Below are positions 1 to 9,100 of a stretch of DNA of 64,000 nucleotides, one piece after another (positions within the stretch are counted from its first letter, which is position 1; each line of letters begins with the position of its first letter). The stretch comes from Protula sp. h YS-2021 (Eukaryota; Annelida; Polychaeta; Sabellida; Serpulidae): positions 31,849,544-31,913,543 of the forward strand of contig OX457034.1 of assembly GCA_949752745.1 (NCBI GenBank), given 5' to 3'. The notes under the pieces were generated by a model. It made no database searches. It was not told the DNA's origin and was given only the letters and a program-made list of their open reading frames with translations. The position numbers and the translations under genes are program-made.

Positions 1-311
1 TGGATACAAGCAATCGGTAGCTGCAACAAGTATCAACAGAAACAAATCACCAGAAAACATTGATGTAAAAATTCAAAGGTCCAGTACATAATACGGCATA
101 TCCTCGTCTCGGACATTTGTCGTTGTCATGTATCTGCGCCGTATGTCGAATTATGCTGACACAGTTGACGCCCAACTCTAGCGCTATTACTCTTATATTT
201 ATGACTTCCTTAAAATCTAAGCGGTTATTGTTGCAAGATCAAAGATTTCAATTTAGTTCGTTCGTTGCATAGACTGCACATCCTAGCTTTTATTTTAGTG
301 TTAATGCATGT

Positions 312-337
312 TTAACTGGCCAGTCGTTAACTGGTCA
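312..337 (+). repeat. Dyad and direct-repeat cluster in the common unit
   Basis: TTAACTGGCCA (312-322) is repeated 15 bp on as TTAACTGGTCA (327-337). The perfect 10-bp palindrome ACTGGCCAGT lies at 315-324. The cluster occurs at the same unit position in essentially every copy; unit S31 has one change in it (GGCCATTCG). Confidence 0.75.
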
Positions 338-555
338 ACCGTCAATGATGGATAATGGATTTACAGACATGTCTTGTTATATTTTCCATGTTGATCAAAC
401 CAACACAGGTTAAACAAGACCCAAACAGTCTGAGAAATCTGATAGATTCACAGCAGGTTATATACAATTCCAGTGACATTGAAAAATGGTGTGTAAAATT
501 ACTGATAGAGAATTGAATTGGATAGAACATTGGTTCGGTAAGCCGAAGGTCCCGA

Positions 556-565
556 GTTCGACTCC
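556..565 (+). promoter_or_regulatory. Pol III B box (GTTCGACTCC) in L1
   Basis: GTTCGACTCC fits the TFIIIC B-box consensus (G-T/A-T-C-R-A-N-N-C-C) at every position. The matching A box upstream (about 510-521) is degraded at its first bases but keeps the AATTGG end. The flanks CCCGAG (551-556) and CTCGGG (568-573) form a 6-bp hairpin instead of a proper T-stem. A TTTT at 699-702 and TTTTT at 775-779 could end a pol III transcript of about 200-280 nt. Identical B boxes occur at 31077-31086, 47236-47245 and 50334-50343. Confidence 0.5.
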
Positions 566-812
566 AGCTCGGGGCGGCATGCAGGGAATTGACATTTGCT
601 CAAATTGCCTTGGCTAAGCAAATACAGTAGATAAGATCACCTATGAAGGAATTTAAAGTTGACGCCCACTTAGCGTTTCAGCCATCCCTTAAAAAACATT
701 TTAGAAAGAAGTTAGTTTGGGCATCGTCCAATGACTTTCTTTATTTGAGTTGCCAAAGTCAATAAAATTATTTATTTTTAAACGATCAAAAGTTTCAGGG
801 AGTGAACTCTGT

Positions 813-833
813 AAAAAAAAAAAAAAAAAAAAA
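813..833 (+). repeat. A-tract, 21 A (L1)
   Basis: An uninterrupted run of 21 A follows CTCTGT. It differs in every long unit: A21 here, A16-C-A7 in L2, A10-C-A14 in L3 and A26 in L4. It is the main source of length difference among long units. It may be the tail of a SINE-like element. Confidence 0.95.
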
Positions 834-1025
834 CATAGGTTTTGCCTGTAACACTTTGGTCCCTTTTTATTCTATATTGATATTGAATGTTTCAAGTCAA
901 ACCGTAAACAAGAAGAAAAAAGTGTAAGCAACGCCTGTTTTGAAAGATTTACAATGCAGCAATAAATGTTGCAATCACTCACTTTTTCCCACACCACAAT
1001 CCAATTCAGATGGGAAGGTATGTAG

Positions 1026-1033
1026 TTTATAAA
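1026..1033 (+). promoter_or_regulatory. TATA-like word TTTATAAA upstream of the GC-rich island (L1)
   Basis: TTTATAAA is self-complementary and lies just before the GC-rich island, about 75 bp before its first predicted hairpin. In an AT-rich genome such a word is expected often by chance, so only its position next to the island and a downstream T-run gives it interest. The same word is at 31550-31557, 47710-47717 and 50809-50816. Confidence 0.2.
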
Positions 1034-1040
1034 CAGGCTC

Positions 1041-1290
1041 GAGCATCCATACAGATAGTGCTGTGCAGGTTATGGCAGTAATACAGTTGGCTGAAAGTTG
1101 GCTCGGGAGTGCGAGGGCGTAAGCGTTCCGGTGTTCTTCGGGACCCGGTGGATCGAGCTGGAACTCGGCTGTAGAAAGGCGAAAGGCGGCGTAAAACCCG
1201 CCCGGTATGCCGAAGCCCCGCCACTGACCAATGCACACTGTGGTTGATCATTGACGGTGGCTGGGGTGGCCGTATATACGTCAGGCTTCT
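1041..1290 (+). other. GC-rich, CpG-rich island within the L block (L1)
   Basis: About 57-62% G+C over 1081-1200 by direct count, against roughly a third in the surrounding satellite, with many CpG dinucleotides. All three minus frames stay open for 74-87 codons here, which is what GC-rich sequence does by chance because stop codons are AT-rich. The L2 and L4 copies each carry one substitution in the island (E to G in one frame for L2; silent in that frame but changing the other two for L4), giving no sign of protein selection. I do not recognise its origin. Confidence 0.85.
1101..1203 (+). ncRNA. Candidate structured RNA: four successive hairpins (L1)
   Basis: Four short hairpins follow each other on the plus strand. 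CTCG 1102-1105 pairs with CGAG 1112-1115. CCGG 1128-1131 plus GTTC 1133-1136 pair with GGAC 1141-1144 and CCGG 1145-1148, with T1132 bulged and TTCG as the loop. CGAG 1154-1157 pairs with CTCG 1164-1167. GGCGG 1185-1189 pairs with CCGCC 1198-1202. The second has a C(UUCG)G tetraloop, an exceptionally stable loop common in structured RNAs and in this form only on plus-strand RNA. The single L4 substitution here falls in the fourth loop (equivalent of 1197). No known RNA family was recognised. Confidence 0.3.
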
Positions 1291-1331
1291 GGCAGCAAGC
1301 CATAATATATATCCTGCACTGCACGCTTCAC

Positions 1332-1347
1332 TTTTTGTTTTTTTTTT
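1332..1347 (+). terminator. T5-G-T10 run, possible pol III terminator (L1)
   Basis: TTTTT, G, then ten T lie about 40 bp after the GC-rich island on the plus strand. Runs of four or more T stop RNA polymerase III. It could equally be a simple homopolymer or the reverse-strand tail of an old retroposon. Copies: 31856-31871 (L2), 48016-48031 (L3) and 51115-51129 (L4, where the second run is nine T). Confidence 0.3.
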
Positions 1348-1548
1348 ACCTTTGATTATGTTTTATTTTATCCAAGAGGTAGGTTATTGTTTCTACTTCA
1401 TACAAAACTTATGCAAGATTTAATCATATTTTATTGCTGGTGCATGCACATAGAAGGCTCTAGAATATGCACAACAGTATTCCACACTCCTCTAGTATCG
1501 CTTGTTCAATGCTCTTTCAATCCAACTGGACAATCAAAAGCTGTGCGT

Positions 1549-1586
1549 CTCACACTTCTTGATCTCTCTCACACTGCTTGATCTCT
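1549..1586 (+). repeat. Two-copy 19-bp minisatellite (L1)
   Basis: CTCACACTTCTTGATCTCT at 1549-1567 is followed directly by the same 19 bases with T changed to G at the ninth position (1568-1586). The pair is intact in the other long units at 32073-32110, 48233-48270 and 51331-51368. Confidence 0.9.
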
Positions 1587-2790
1587 TCAATCATGGCATT
1601 CTACCTACGTCAGTTGCAGAGTTACTTCGGGATTGAAGGCACAGAGTACGATCGTTGTACCTTACTAAGATCGAGGATGTATATTCAGACACCGTAATAT
1701 CATACTGAATTTTACTTCAGGTTTTAAACAAATATTAAGTAGTCTTAAAACTGTTTGATTTTACATACACCGTTTATAAGAGAATGACATTGAAGCATTA
1801 ACTTTGGCCATTTTTTCTATCTTAAACCATTTCAAAGAGAATAAAATACTCAGACAAAAGTACAGATGCTCAATAATCTTTCAGATCAAGGCAGATCGAT
1901 GAACTTTCTAAAATACATAAACCTATTTTATTGCTAAACATTAAAATATCTGCAATAAAGAAAATTTTAATGGTTATAAAAGTAAGATTGTAATGTGTGG
2001 ATAAGTTTGTACAGTGTAGCTAAAGTGAAAAGGTGGTAGTAGAATTTGCAAAGTGGGGATACCTGCTTGACCTCTTCCGAGGATCATAATTTTAAAACTG
2101 ATCTATGTGAAAATAAAAGAAGAAAGTTAATTTTCCTTGGAAAATAATAAAAAGTCAAATATATTGTACTTGCGATTGAAGAAAAATGGGCACGGTTGGG
2201 GAGAGGAAGAGCAAAGGAAGACGGATGTATGTAAATGTCTTGAGTAATAATGTGAAATAGTGAAAGTGGTTAATTTGGTGGATAGGTTAAATTTTGAAAG
2301 TGGAATATCTTTAAAAGTATTGGTGATAGAGAGACGGGGATTTGACGAGGTGATATGGCGAATATGAATTATGTATGATCCAGTAGTGTTTTTAGGCCAT
2401 TCTGAGCCCTTTAAATTGCACTTTTACAAAGGCAAAGTTTTCTACAGGCGAGTGTTAAATGAATGGTTTTAAGAACAGCGAGATAGTTTTTTTATAAATA
2501 GATTTGTCTATTTCTTAGTGATTGGATGAATGATCAGATCAGTCCTGGAAAAAACTTCACAATAACTATGTAACTGTTTGATATATTTTTTTAAAGTAAA
2601 CCTTTGTAACCATATACATCCTTCATGTTACCAGTTACCAATACAAATATATGTAATGTAAGAAGCTACTAAATTTCAACTTACAATTTAGATGTTTTCA
2701 GCATTTTATTTACAGTAGACTTTGTAAACCTAAATAATTAAAATGTACTTCTATTTCCAGCCGAGTGTGAGATGTGAGAAATAATTCTGG

Positions 2791-2972
2791 GGTTACGGTA
2801 TATACCGCCAACAACTGGAAAAATAAAAATAAATCAAGGGGTAATGTCATTGAATGTGTGATTTGTTTTAAGAACTACAAAAAGATGTATGTATTCCATA
2901 GGTAAAAATTGTAATTTATTTCTGCATACAAACAATATGTATTTGCACCAATTATCAACTCTAAAGAAATCA
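2791..2972 (+). repeat. Internal sub-repeat A of the common unit (182 bp)
   Basis: This is the first copy of a diverged tandem duplication. It starts GGTTACGG, includes ATATACCGCCAACAA, a GTGTGATTTG stretch and GATGTATGTATTCC, and ends AAAGAAATCA. Sub-repeat B follows immediately and repeats these landmarks in the same order. By eye about two thirds of positions match. It is found in every unit at unit positions 1002-1183; the first short copy is 4097-4278. Confidence 0.7.
2796..2807 (+). repeat. Perfect 12-bp palindrome CGGTATATACCG
   Basis: This self-complementary word is in sub-repeat A of every unit. The corresponding place in sub-repeat B reads ACACATATACCA, which is not palindromic, so the palindrome is private to copy A. 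Confidence 0.85.
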
Positions 2973-3144
2973 GGTATTACACATATACCACCGACAAAAA
3001 TGAAAATCCTGTGACTTTCTCAGTGAATTTGTGATATGGTTCAAGAGTTAGAAAGGAATGTATGTATACCTTTAGTAAAATTTGAACTTTATTTCTGGAT
3101 ACAAGCAATCGGTAGCTGCAACAAGTATCAACAGAAACAAATCA
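2973..3144 (+). repeat. Internal sub-repeat B of the common unit (172 bp)
   Basis: This is the diverged second copy of sub-repeat A, spanning my arbitrary phase boundary at 3095/3096. Landmarks corresponding to A are ATATACCACCGACAA, TTTGTGATATG, GAATGTATGTATACC, TTTATTTCTGGATACAAGCAA and the end AACAAATCA. The similarity stops sharply after this, so only two copies are recognisable. Confidence 0.7.
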
Positions 3145-6100
3145 CCAGAAAACATTGATGTAAAAATTCAAAGGTCCAGTACATAATACGGCATATCCTC
3201 GTCTCGGACATTTGTCGTTGTCATGTATCTGCGCCGTATGTCGAATTATGCTGACACAGTTGACGCCCCACTCTAGCGCTATTACTCTTATATTTATGAC
3301 TTCCTTAAAATCTAAGCGGTTATTGTTGCAAGATCAAAGATTTCAATTTAGTTCGTTCGTTGCATAGACTGCACATCCTAGCTTTTATTTTAGTGTTAAT
3401 GCATGTTTAACTGGCCAGTCGTTAACTGGTCAACCGTCAATGATGGATAATGGATTTACAGACATGTCTTGTTATATTTTCCATGTTGATCAAACCAACA
3501 CAGGTTAAACAAGACCCAAACAGTCTGAGAAATCTGATAGATTCACAGCAGGTTATATACAAATAGTGAAAATGGTTAATTTGGTGGATACGTTAAATTT
3601 TGAAAGTGGAATATCTTTAAAAGTATTGGTGATAGAGAGACGGGGATTTGACGAGGTGATATGGCGAATATGAATTATGTATGATGCAGTAGTGTTTTTA
3701 GGCCATTCTGAGCCCTTTAAATTGCACTTTTACAAAGGCAAAGTTTTCTACAGGCGAGTGTTAAATGAATGGTTTTAAGAACAGCGAGATAGTTTTTTTA
3801 TAAATAGATTTGTCTATTTCTTAGTGATTGGATGAATGATCAGATCAGTCCTGGAAAAAACTTCACAATAACTATGTAACTGTTTGATATATTTTTTTAA
3901 AGTAAACCTTTGTAACCATATACATCCTTCATGTTACCAGTTACCAATACAAATATATGTAATGTAAGAAGCTACTAAATTTCAACTTACAATTTAGATG
4001 TTTTCAGCATTTTATTTACAGTAGACTTTGTAAACCTAAATAATTAAAATGTACTTCTATTTCCAGCCGAGTGTGAGATGTGAGAAATAATTCTGGGGTT
4101 ACGGTATATACCGCCAACAACTGGAAAAATAAAAATAAATCAAGGGGTAATGTCATTGAATGTGTGATTTGTTTTAAGAACTACAAAAAGATGTATGTAT
4201 TCCATAGGTAAAAATTGTAATTTATTTCTGCATACAAACAATATGTATTTGCACCAATTATCAACTCTAAAGAAATCAGGTATTACACATATACCACCGA
4301 CAAAAATGAAAATCCTGTGACTTTCTCAGTGAATTTGTGATATGGTTCAAGAGTTAGAAAGGAATGTATGTATACCTTTAGTAAAATTTGAACTTTATTT
4401 CTGGATACAAGCAATCGGTAGCTGCAACAAGTATCAACAGAAACAAATCACCAGAAAACATTGATGTAAAAATTCAAAGGTCCAGTACATAATACGGCAT
4501 ATCCTCGTCTCGGACATTTGTCGTTGTCATGTATCTGCGCCGTATGTCGAATTATGCTGACACAGTTGACGCCCCACTCTAGCGCTATTACTCTTATATT
4601 TATGACTTCCTTAAAATCTAAGCGGTTATTGTTGCAAGATCAAAGATTTCAATTTAGTTCGTTCGTTGCATAGACTGCACATCCTAGCTTTTATTTTAGT
4701 GTTAATGCATGTTTAACTGGCCAGTCGTTAACTGGTCAACCGTCAATGATGGATAATGGATTTACAGACATGTCTTGTTATATTTTCCATGTTGATCAAA
4801 CCAACACAGGTTAAACAAGACCCAAACAGTCTGAGAAATCTGATAGATTCACAGCAGGTTATATACAAATAGTGAAAATGGTTAATTTGGTGGATACGTT
4901 AAATTTTGAAAGTGGAATATCTTTAAAAGTATTGGTGATAGAGAGACGGGGATTTGACGAGGTGATATGGCGAATATGAATTATGTATGATGCAGTAGTG
5001 TTTTTAGGCCATTCTGAGCCCTTTAAATTGCACTTTTACAAAGGCAAAGTTTTCTACAGGCGAGTGTTAAATGAATGGTTTTAAGAACAGCGAGATAGTT
5101 TTTTTATAAATAGATTTGTCTATTTCTTAGTGATTGGATGAATGATCAGATCAGTCCTGGAAAAAACTTCACAATAACTATGTAACTGTTTGATATATTT
5201 TTTTAAAGTAAACCTTTGTAACCATATACATCCTTCATGTTACCAGTTACCAATACAAATATATGTAATGTAAGAAGCTACTAAATTTCAACTTACAATT
5301 TAGATGTTTTCAGCATTTTATTTACAGTAGACTTTGTAAACCTAAATAATTAAAATGTACTTCTATTTCCAGCCGAGTGTGAGATGTGAGAAATAATTCT
5401 GGGGTTACGGTATATACCGCCAACAACTGGAAAAATAAAAATAAATCAAGGGGTAATGTCATTGAATGTGTGATTTGTTTTAAGAACTACAAAAAGATGT
5501 ATGTATTCCATAGGTAAAAATTGTAATTTATTTCTGCATACAAACAATATGTATTTGCACCAATTATCAACTCTAAAGAAATCAGGTATTACACATATAC
5601 CACCGACAAAAATGAAAATCCTGTGACTTTCTCAGTGAATTTGTGATATGGTTCAAGAGTTAGAAAGGAATGTATGTATACCTTTAGTAAAATTTGAACT
5701 TTATTTCTGGATACAAGCAATCGGTAGCTGCAACAAGTATCAACAGAAACAAATCACCAGAAAACATTGATGTAAAAATTCAAAGGTCCAGTACATAATA
5801 CGGCATATCCTCGTCTCGGACATTTGTCGTTGTCATGTATCTGCGCCGTATGTCGAATTATGCTGACACAGTTGACGCCCCACTCTAGCGCTATTACTCT
5901 TATATTTATGACTTCCTTAAAATCTAAGCGGTTATTGTTGCAAGATCAAAGATTTCAATTTAGTTCGTTCGTTGCATAGACTGCACATCCTAGCTTTTAT
6001 TTTAGTGTTAATGCATGTTTAACTGGCCAGTCGTTAACTGGTCAACCGTCAATGATGGATAATGGATTTACAGACATGTCTTGTTATATTTTCCATGTTG

Positions 6101-9100
6101 ATCAAACCAACACAGGTTAAACAAGACCCAAACAGTCTGAGAAATCTGATAGATTCACAGCAGGTTATATACAAATAGTGAAAATGGTTAATTTGGTGGA
6201 TACGTTAAATTTTGAAAGTGGAATATCTTTAAAAGTATTGGTGATAGAGAGACGGGGATTTGACGAGGTGATATGGCGAATATGAATTATGTATGATGCA
6301 GTAGTGTTTTTAGGCCATTCTGAGCCCTTTAAATTGCACTTTTACAAAGGCAAAGTTTTCTACAGGCGAGTGTTAAATGAATGGTTTTAAGAACAGCGAG
6401 ATAGTTTTTTTATAAATAGATTTGTCTATTTCTTAGTGATTGGATGAATGATCAGATCAGTCCTGGAAAAAACTTCACAATAACTATGTAACTGTTTGAT
6501 ATATTTTTTTAAAGTAAACCTTTGTAACCATATACATCCTTCATGTTACCAGTTACCAATACAAATATATGTAATGTAAGAAGCTACTAAATTTCAACTT
6601 ACAATTTAGATGTTTTCAGCATTTTATTTACAGTAGACTTTGTAAACCTAAATAATTAAAATGTACTTCTATTTCCAGCCGAGTGTGAGATGTGAGAAAT
6701 AATTCTGGGGTTACGGTATATACCGCCAACAACTGGAAAAATAAAAATAAATCAAGGGGTAATGTCATTGAATGTGTGATTTGTTTTAAGAACTACAAAA
6801 AGATGTATGTATTCCATAGGTAAAAATTTTAATTTATTTCTGCATACAAACAATATGTATTTGCACCAATTATCAACTCTAAAGAAATCAGGTATTACAC
6901 ATATACCACCGACAAAAATGAAAATCCTGTGACTTTCTCAGTGAATTTGTGATATGGTTCAAGAGTTAGAAAGGAATGTATGTATACCTTTAGTAAAATT
7001 TGAACTTTATTTCTGGATACAAGCAATCGGTAGCTGCAACAAGTATCAACAGAAACAAATCACCAGAAAACATTGATGTAAAAATTCAAAGGTCCAGTAC
7101 ATAATACGGCATATCCTCGTCTCGGACATTTGTCGTTGTCATGTATCTGCGCCGTATGTCGAATTATGCTGACACAGTTGACGCCCCACTCTAGCGCTAT
7201 TACTCTTATATTTATGACTTCCTTAAAATCTAAGCGGTTATTGTTGCAAGATCAAAGATTTCAATTTAGTTCGTTCGTTGCATAGACTGCACATCCTAGC
7301 TTTTATTTTAGTGTTAATGCATGTTTAACTGGCCAGTCGTTAACTGGTCAACCGTCAATGATGGATAATGGATTTACAGACATGTCTTGTTATATTTTCC
7401 ATGTTGATCAAACCAACACAGGTTAAACAAGACCCAAACAGTCTGAGAAATCTGATAGATTCACAGCAGGTTATATACAAATAGTGAAAATGGTTAATTT
7501 GGTGGATACGTTAAATTTTGAAAGTGGAATATCTTTAAAAGTATTGGTGATAGAGAGACGGGGATTTGACGAGGTGATATGGCGAATATGAATTATGTAT
7601 GATGCAGTAGTGTTTTTAGGCCATTCTGAGCCCTTTAAATTGCACTTTTACAAAGGCAAAGTTTTCTACAGGCGAGTGTTAAATGAATGGTTTTAAGAAC
7701 AGCGAGATAGTTTTTTTATAAATAGATTTGTCTATTTCTTAGTGATTGGATGAATGATCAGATCAGTCCTGGAAAAAACTTCACAATAACTATGTAACTG
7801 TTTGATATATTTTTTTAAAGTAAACCTTTGTAACCATATACATCCTTCATGTTACCAGTTACCAATACAAATATATGTAATGTAAGAAGCTACTAAATTT
7901 CAACTTACAATTTAGATGTTTTCAGCATTTTATTTACAGTAGACTTTGTAAACCTAAATAATTAAAATGTACTTCTATTTCCAGCCGAGTGTGAGATGTG
8001 AGAAATAATTCTGGGGTTACGGTATATACCGCCAACAACTGGAAAAATAAAAATAAATCAAGGGGTAATGTCATTGAATGTGTGATTTGTTTTAAGAACT
8101 ACAAAAAGATGTATGTATTCCATAGGTAAAAATTGTAATTTATTTCTGCATACAAACAATATGTATTTGCACCAATTATCAACTCTAAAGAAATCAGGTA
8201 TTACACATATACCACCGACAAAAATGAAAATCCTGTGACTTTCTCAGTGAATTTGTGATATGGTTCAAGAGTTAGAAAGGAATGTATGTATACCTTTAGT
8301 AAAATTTGAACTTTATTTCTGGATACAAGCAATCGGTAGCTGCAACAAGTATCAACAGAAACAAATCACCAGAAAACATTGATGTAAAAATTCAAAGGTC
8401 CAGTACATAATACGGCATATCCTCGTCTCGGACATTTGTCGTTGTCATGTATCTGCGCCGTATGTCGAATTATGCTGACACAGTTGACGCCCCACTCTAG
8501 CGCTATTACTCTTATATTTATGACTTCCTTAAAATCTAAGCGGTTATTGTTGCAAGATCAAAGATTTCAATTTAGTTCGTTCGTTGCATAGACTGCACAT
8601 CCTAGCTTTTATTTTAGTGTTAATGCATGTTTAACTGGCCAGTCGTTAACTGGTCAACCGTCAATGATGGATAATGGATTTACAGACATGTCTTGTTATA
8701 TTTTCCATGTTGATCAAACCAACACAGGTTAAACAAGACCCAAACAGTCTGAGAAATCTGATAGATTCACAGCAGGTTATATACAAATAGTGAAAATGGT
8801 TAATTTGGTGGATACGTTAAATTTTGAAAGTGGAATATCTTTAAAAGTATTGGTGATAGAGAGACGGGGATTTGACGAGGTGATATGGCGAATATGAATT
8901 ATGTATGATGCAGTAGTGTTTTTAGGCCATTCTGAGCCCTTTAAATTGCACTTTTACAAAGGCAAAGTTTTCTACAGGCGAGTGTTAAATGAATGGTTTT
9001 AAGAACAGCGAGATAGTTTTTTTATAAATAGATTTGTCTATTTCTTAGTGATTGGATGAATGATCAGATCAGTCCTGGAAAAAACTTCACAATAACTATG

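Larger units (their letters stand above)
503..833 (+). mobile_element. tRNA-derived SINE-like segment ending in an A-tract (L1)
   Basis: The head (503-578) lays out like a tRNA. AATTGGATAG at 516-525 fits the D-loop. TTGGT (530-534) pairs with GCCGA (542-546) as an anticodon stem around a 7-base loop with GGT in the anticodon position. TTCGACT at 557-563 is a T-loop. It is not a working tRNA: the acceptor arms do not pair, the T-stem has three mismatches and position 33 is C. About 235 bp of unrecognised body follow, then A21 at 813-833. Head, body and A-tail is the usual SINE layout, but I found no flanking duplication, so the 5' and 3' limits are guesses. Confidence 0.4.
468..2256 (+). other. 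L-class-specific block in L1 (1789 bp)
   Basis: This segment is present in long units and absent from short ones. Short units read TATACAA then ATAGTGAAAATGG, so the breakpoint is between 467 and 2257 with a 2-bp AA microhomology. No terminal inverted repeats and no clear target-site duplication are visible at the ends. It contains a tRNA-like head, an A-tract, a GC-rich island, a T-run and a small minisatellite. Between those modules (about 834-1025 and 1590-2250) it is plain AT-rich sequence in which I see nothing recognisable; the last part (about 2180-2225) is purine-rich. Whether it was gained by L or lost from S is not decided by this window. Confidence 0.95.
1..3095 (+). repeat. Long satellite unit L1 (3095 bp)
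   Basis: This is the first of four long units. It consists of the 1306-bp common unit split by a 1789-bp block at 468-2256. Bases 1-467 match the left part of every short unit and 2257-3095 match the right part. The phase start (TGGATACAAG) is arbitrary. At 174 it has A where all short units, L2 and L3 have C; only L4 shares that A. Immediately right of the block it carries the long-class bases G at 2266 and G at 2285, where short units have A and C. Its A-tract is 21 uninterrupted A. Confidence 0.97.

Noticed and set aside
261..277. CENP-B box
   Set aside because: TTCGTTGCA matches the first half of the core pattern (TTCG, four bases, A) but the required CGGG is replaced by GACT.
342..530. 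Minus-strand 62-codon frame across the left edge of the L block
   Set aside because: It is short, crosses the satellite/block junction, has no recognisable domain, and is expected by chance.
503..578. A functional tRNA gene
   Set aside because: The acceptor arms do not pair, the T-stem is broken, position 33 is C, and the D-stem is mismatched. It is a tRNA-derived relic only.
1190..1290. 5S rRNA similarity on the minus strand (TACGGCCA)
   Set aside because: Only eight bases match the 5S start, and no internal control region follows.
975..1324. Three overlapping minus-strand open frames (87, 74 and 84 codons) over the GC-rich island, repeated in all four long units
   Set aside because: All three minus frames are open at once because the island is GC-rich. 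No motif is recognised, and the few substitutions change residues without a coding pattern. The repetition reflects the satellite, not protein selection.
1387..1581. Plus-strand 64-codon frame, seen as 109 codons in L4 (51034-51363)
   Set aside because: It opens at TTG, not ATG, and ends in the 19-bp minisatellite. The longer L4 version exists only because one T was lost from the T-run.
2050..2095. U1/U2 snRNA similarity around CCTCTTCCGAGGATC
   Set aside because: The likeness is to one short stem-loop only; the rest of either RNA is absent.
468..2256. DNA transposon or LTR element as the whole L block
   Set aside because: No terminal inverted repeats, LTRs, target-site duplication or transposase/reverse-transcriptase frame are seen.
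2586..2640. Weak inverted similarity of CCATATACATCC to the GATGTATGTATTCC part of sub-repeat A
   Set aside because: The match is short and broken, in low-complexity AT-rich sequence; indistinguishable from chance by eye.
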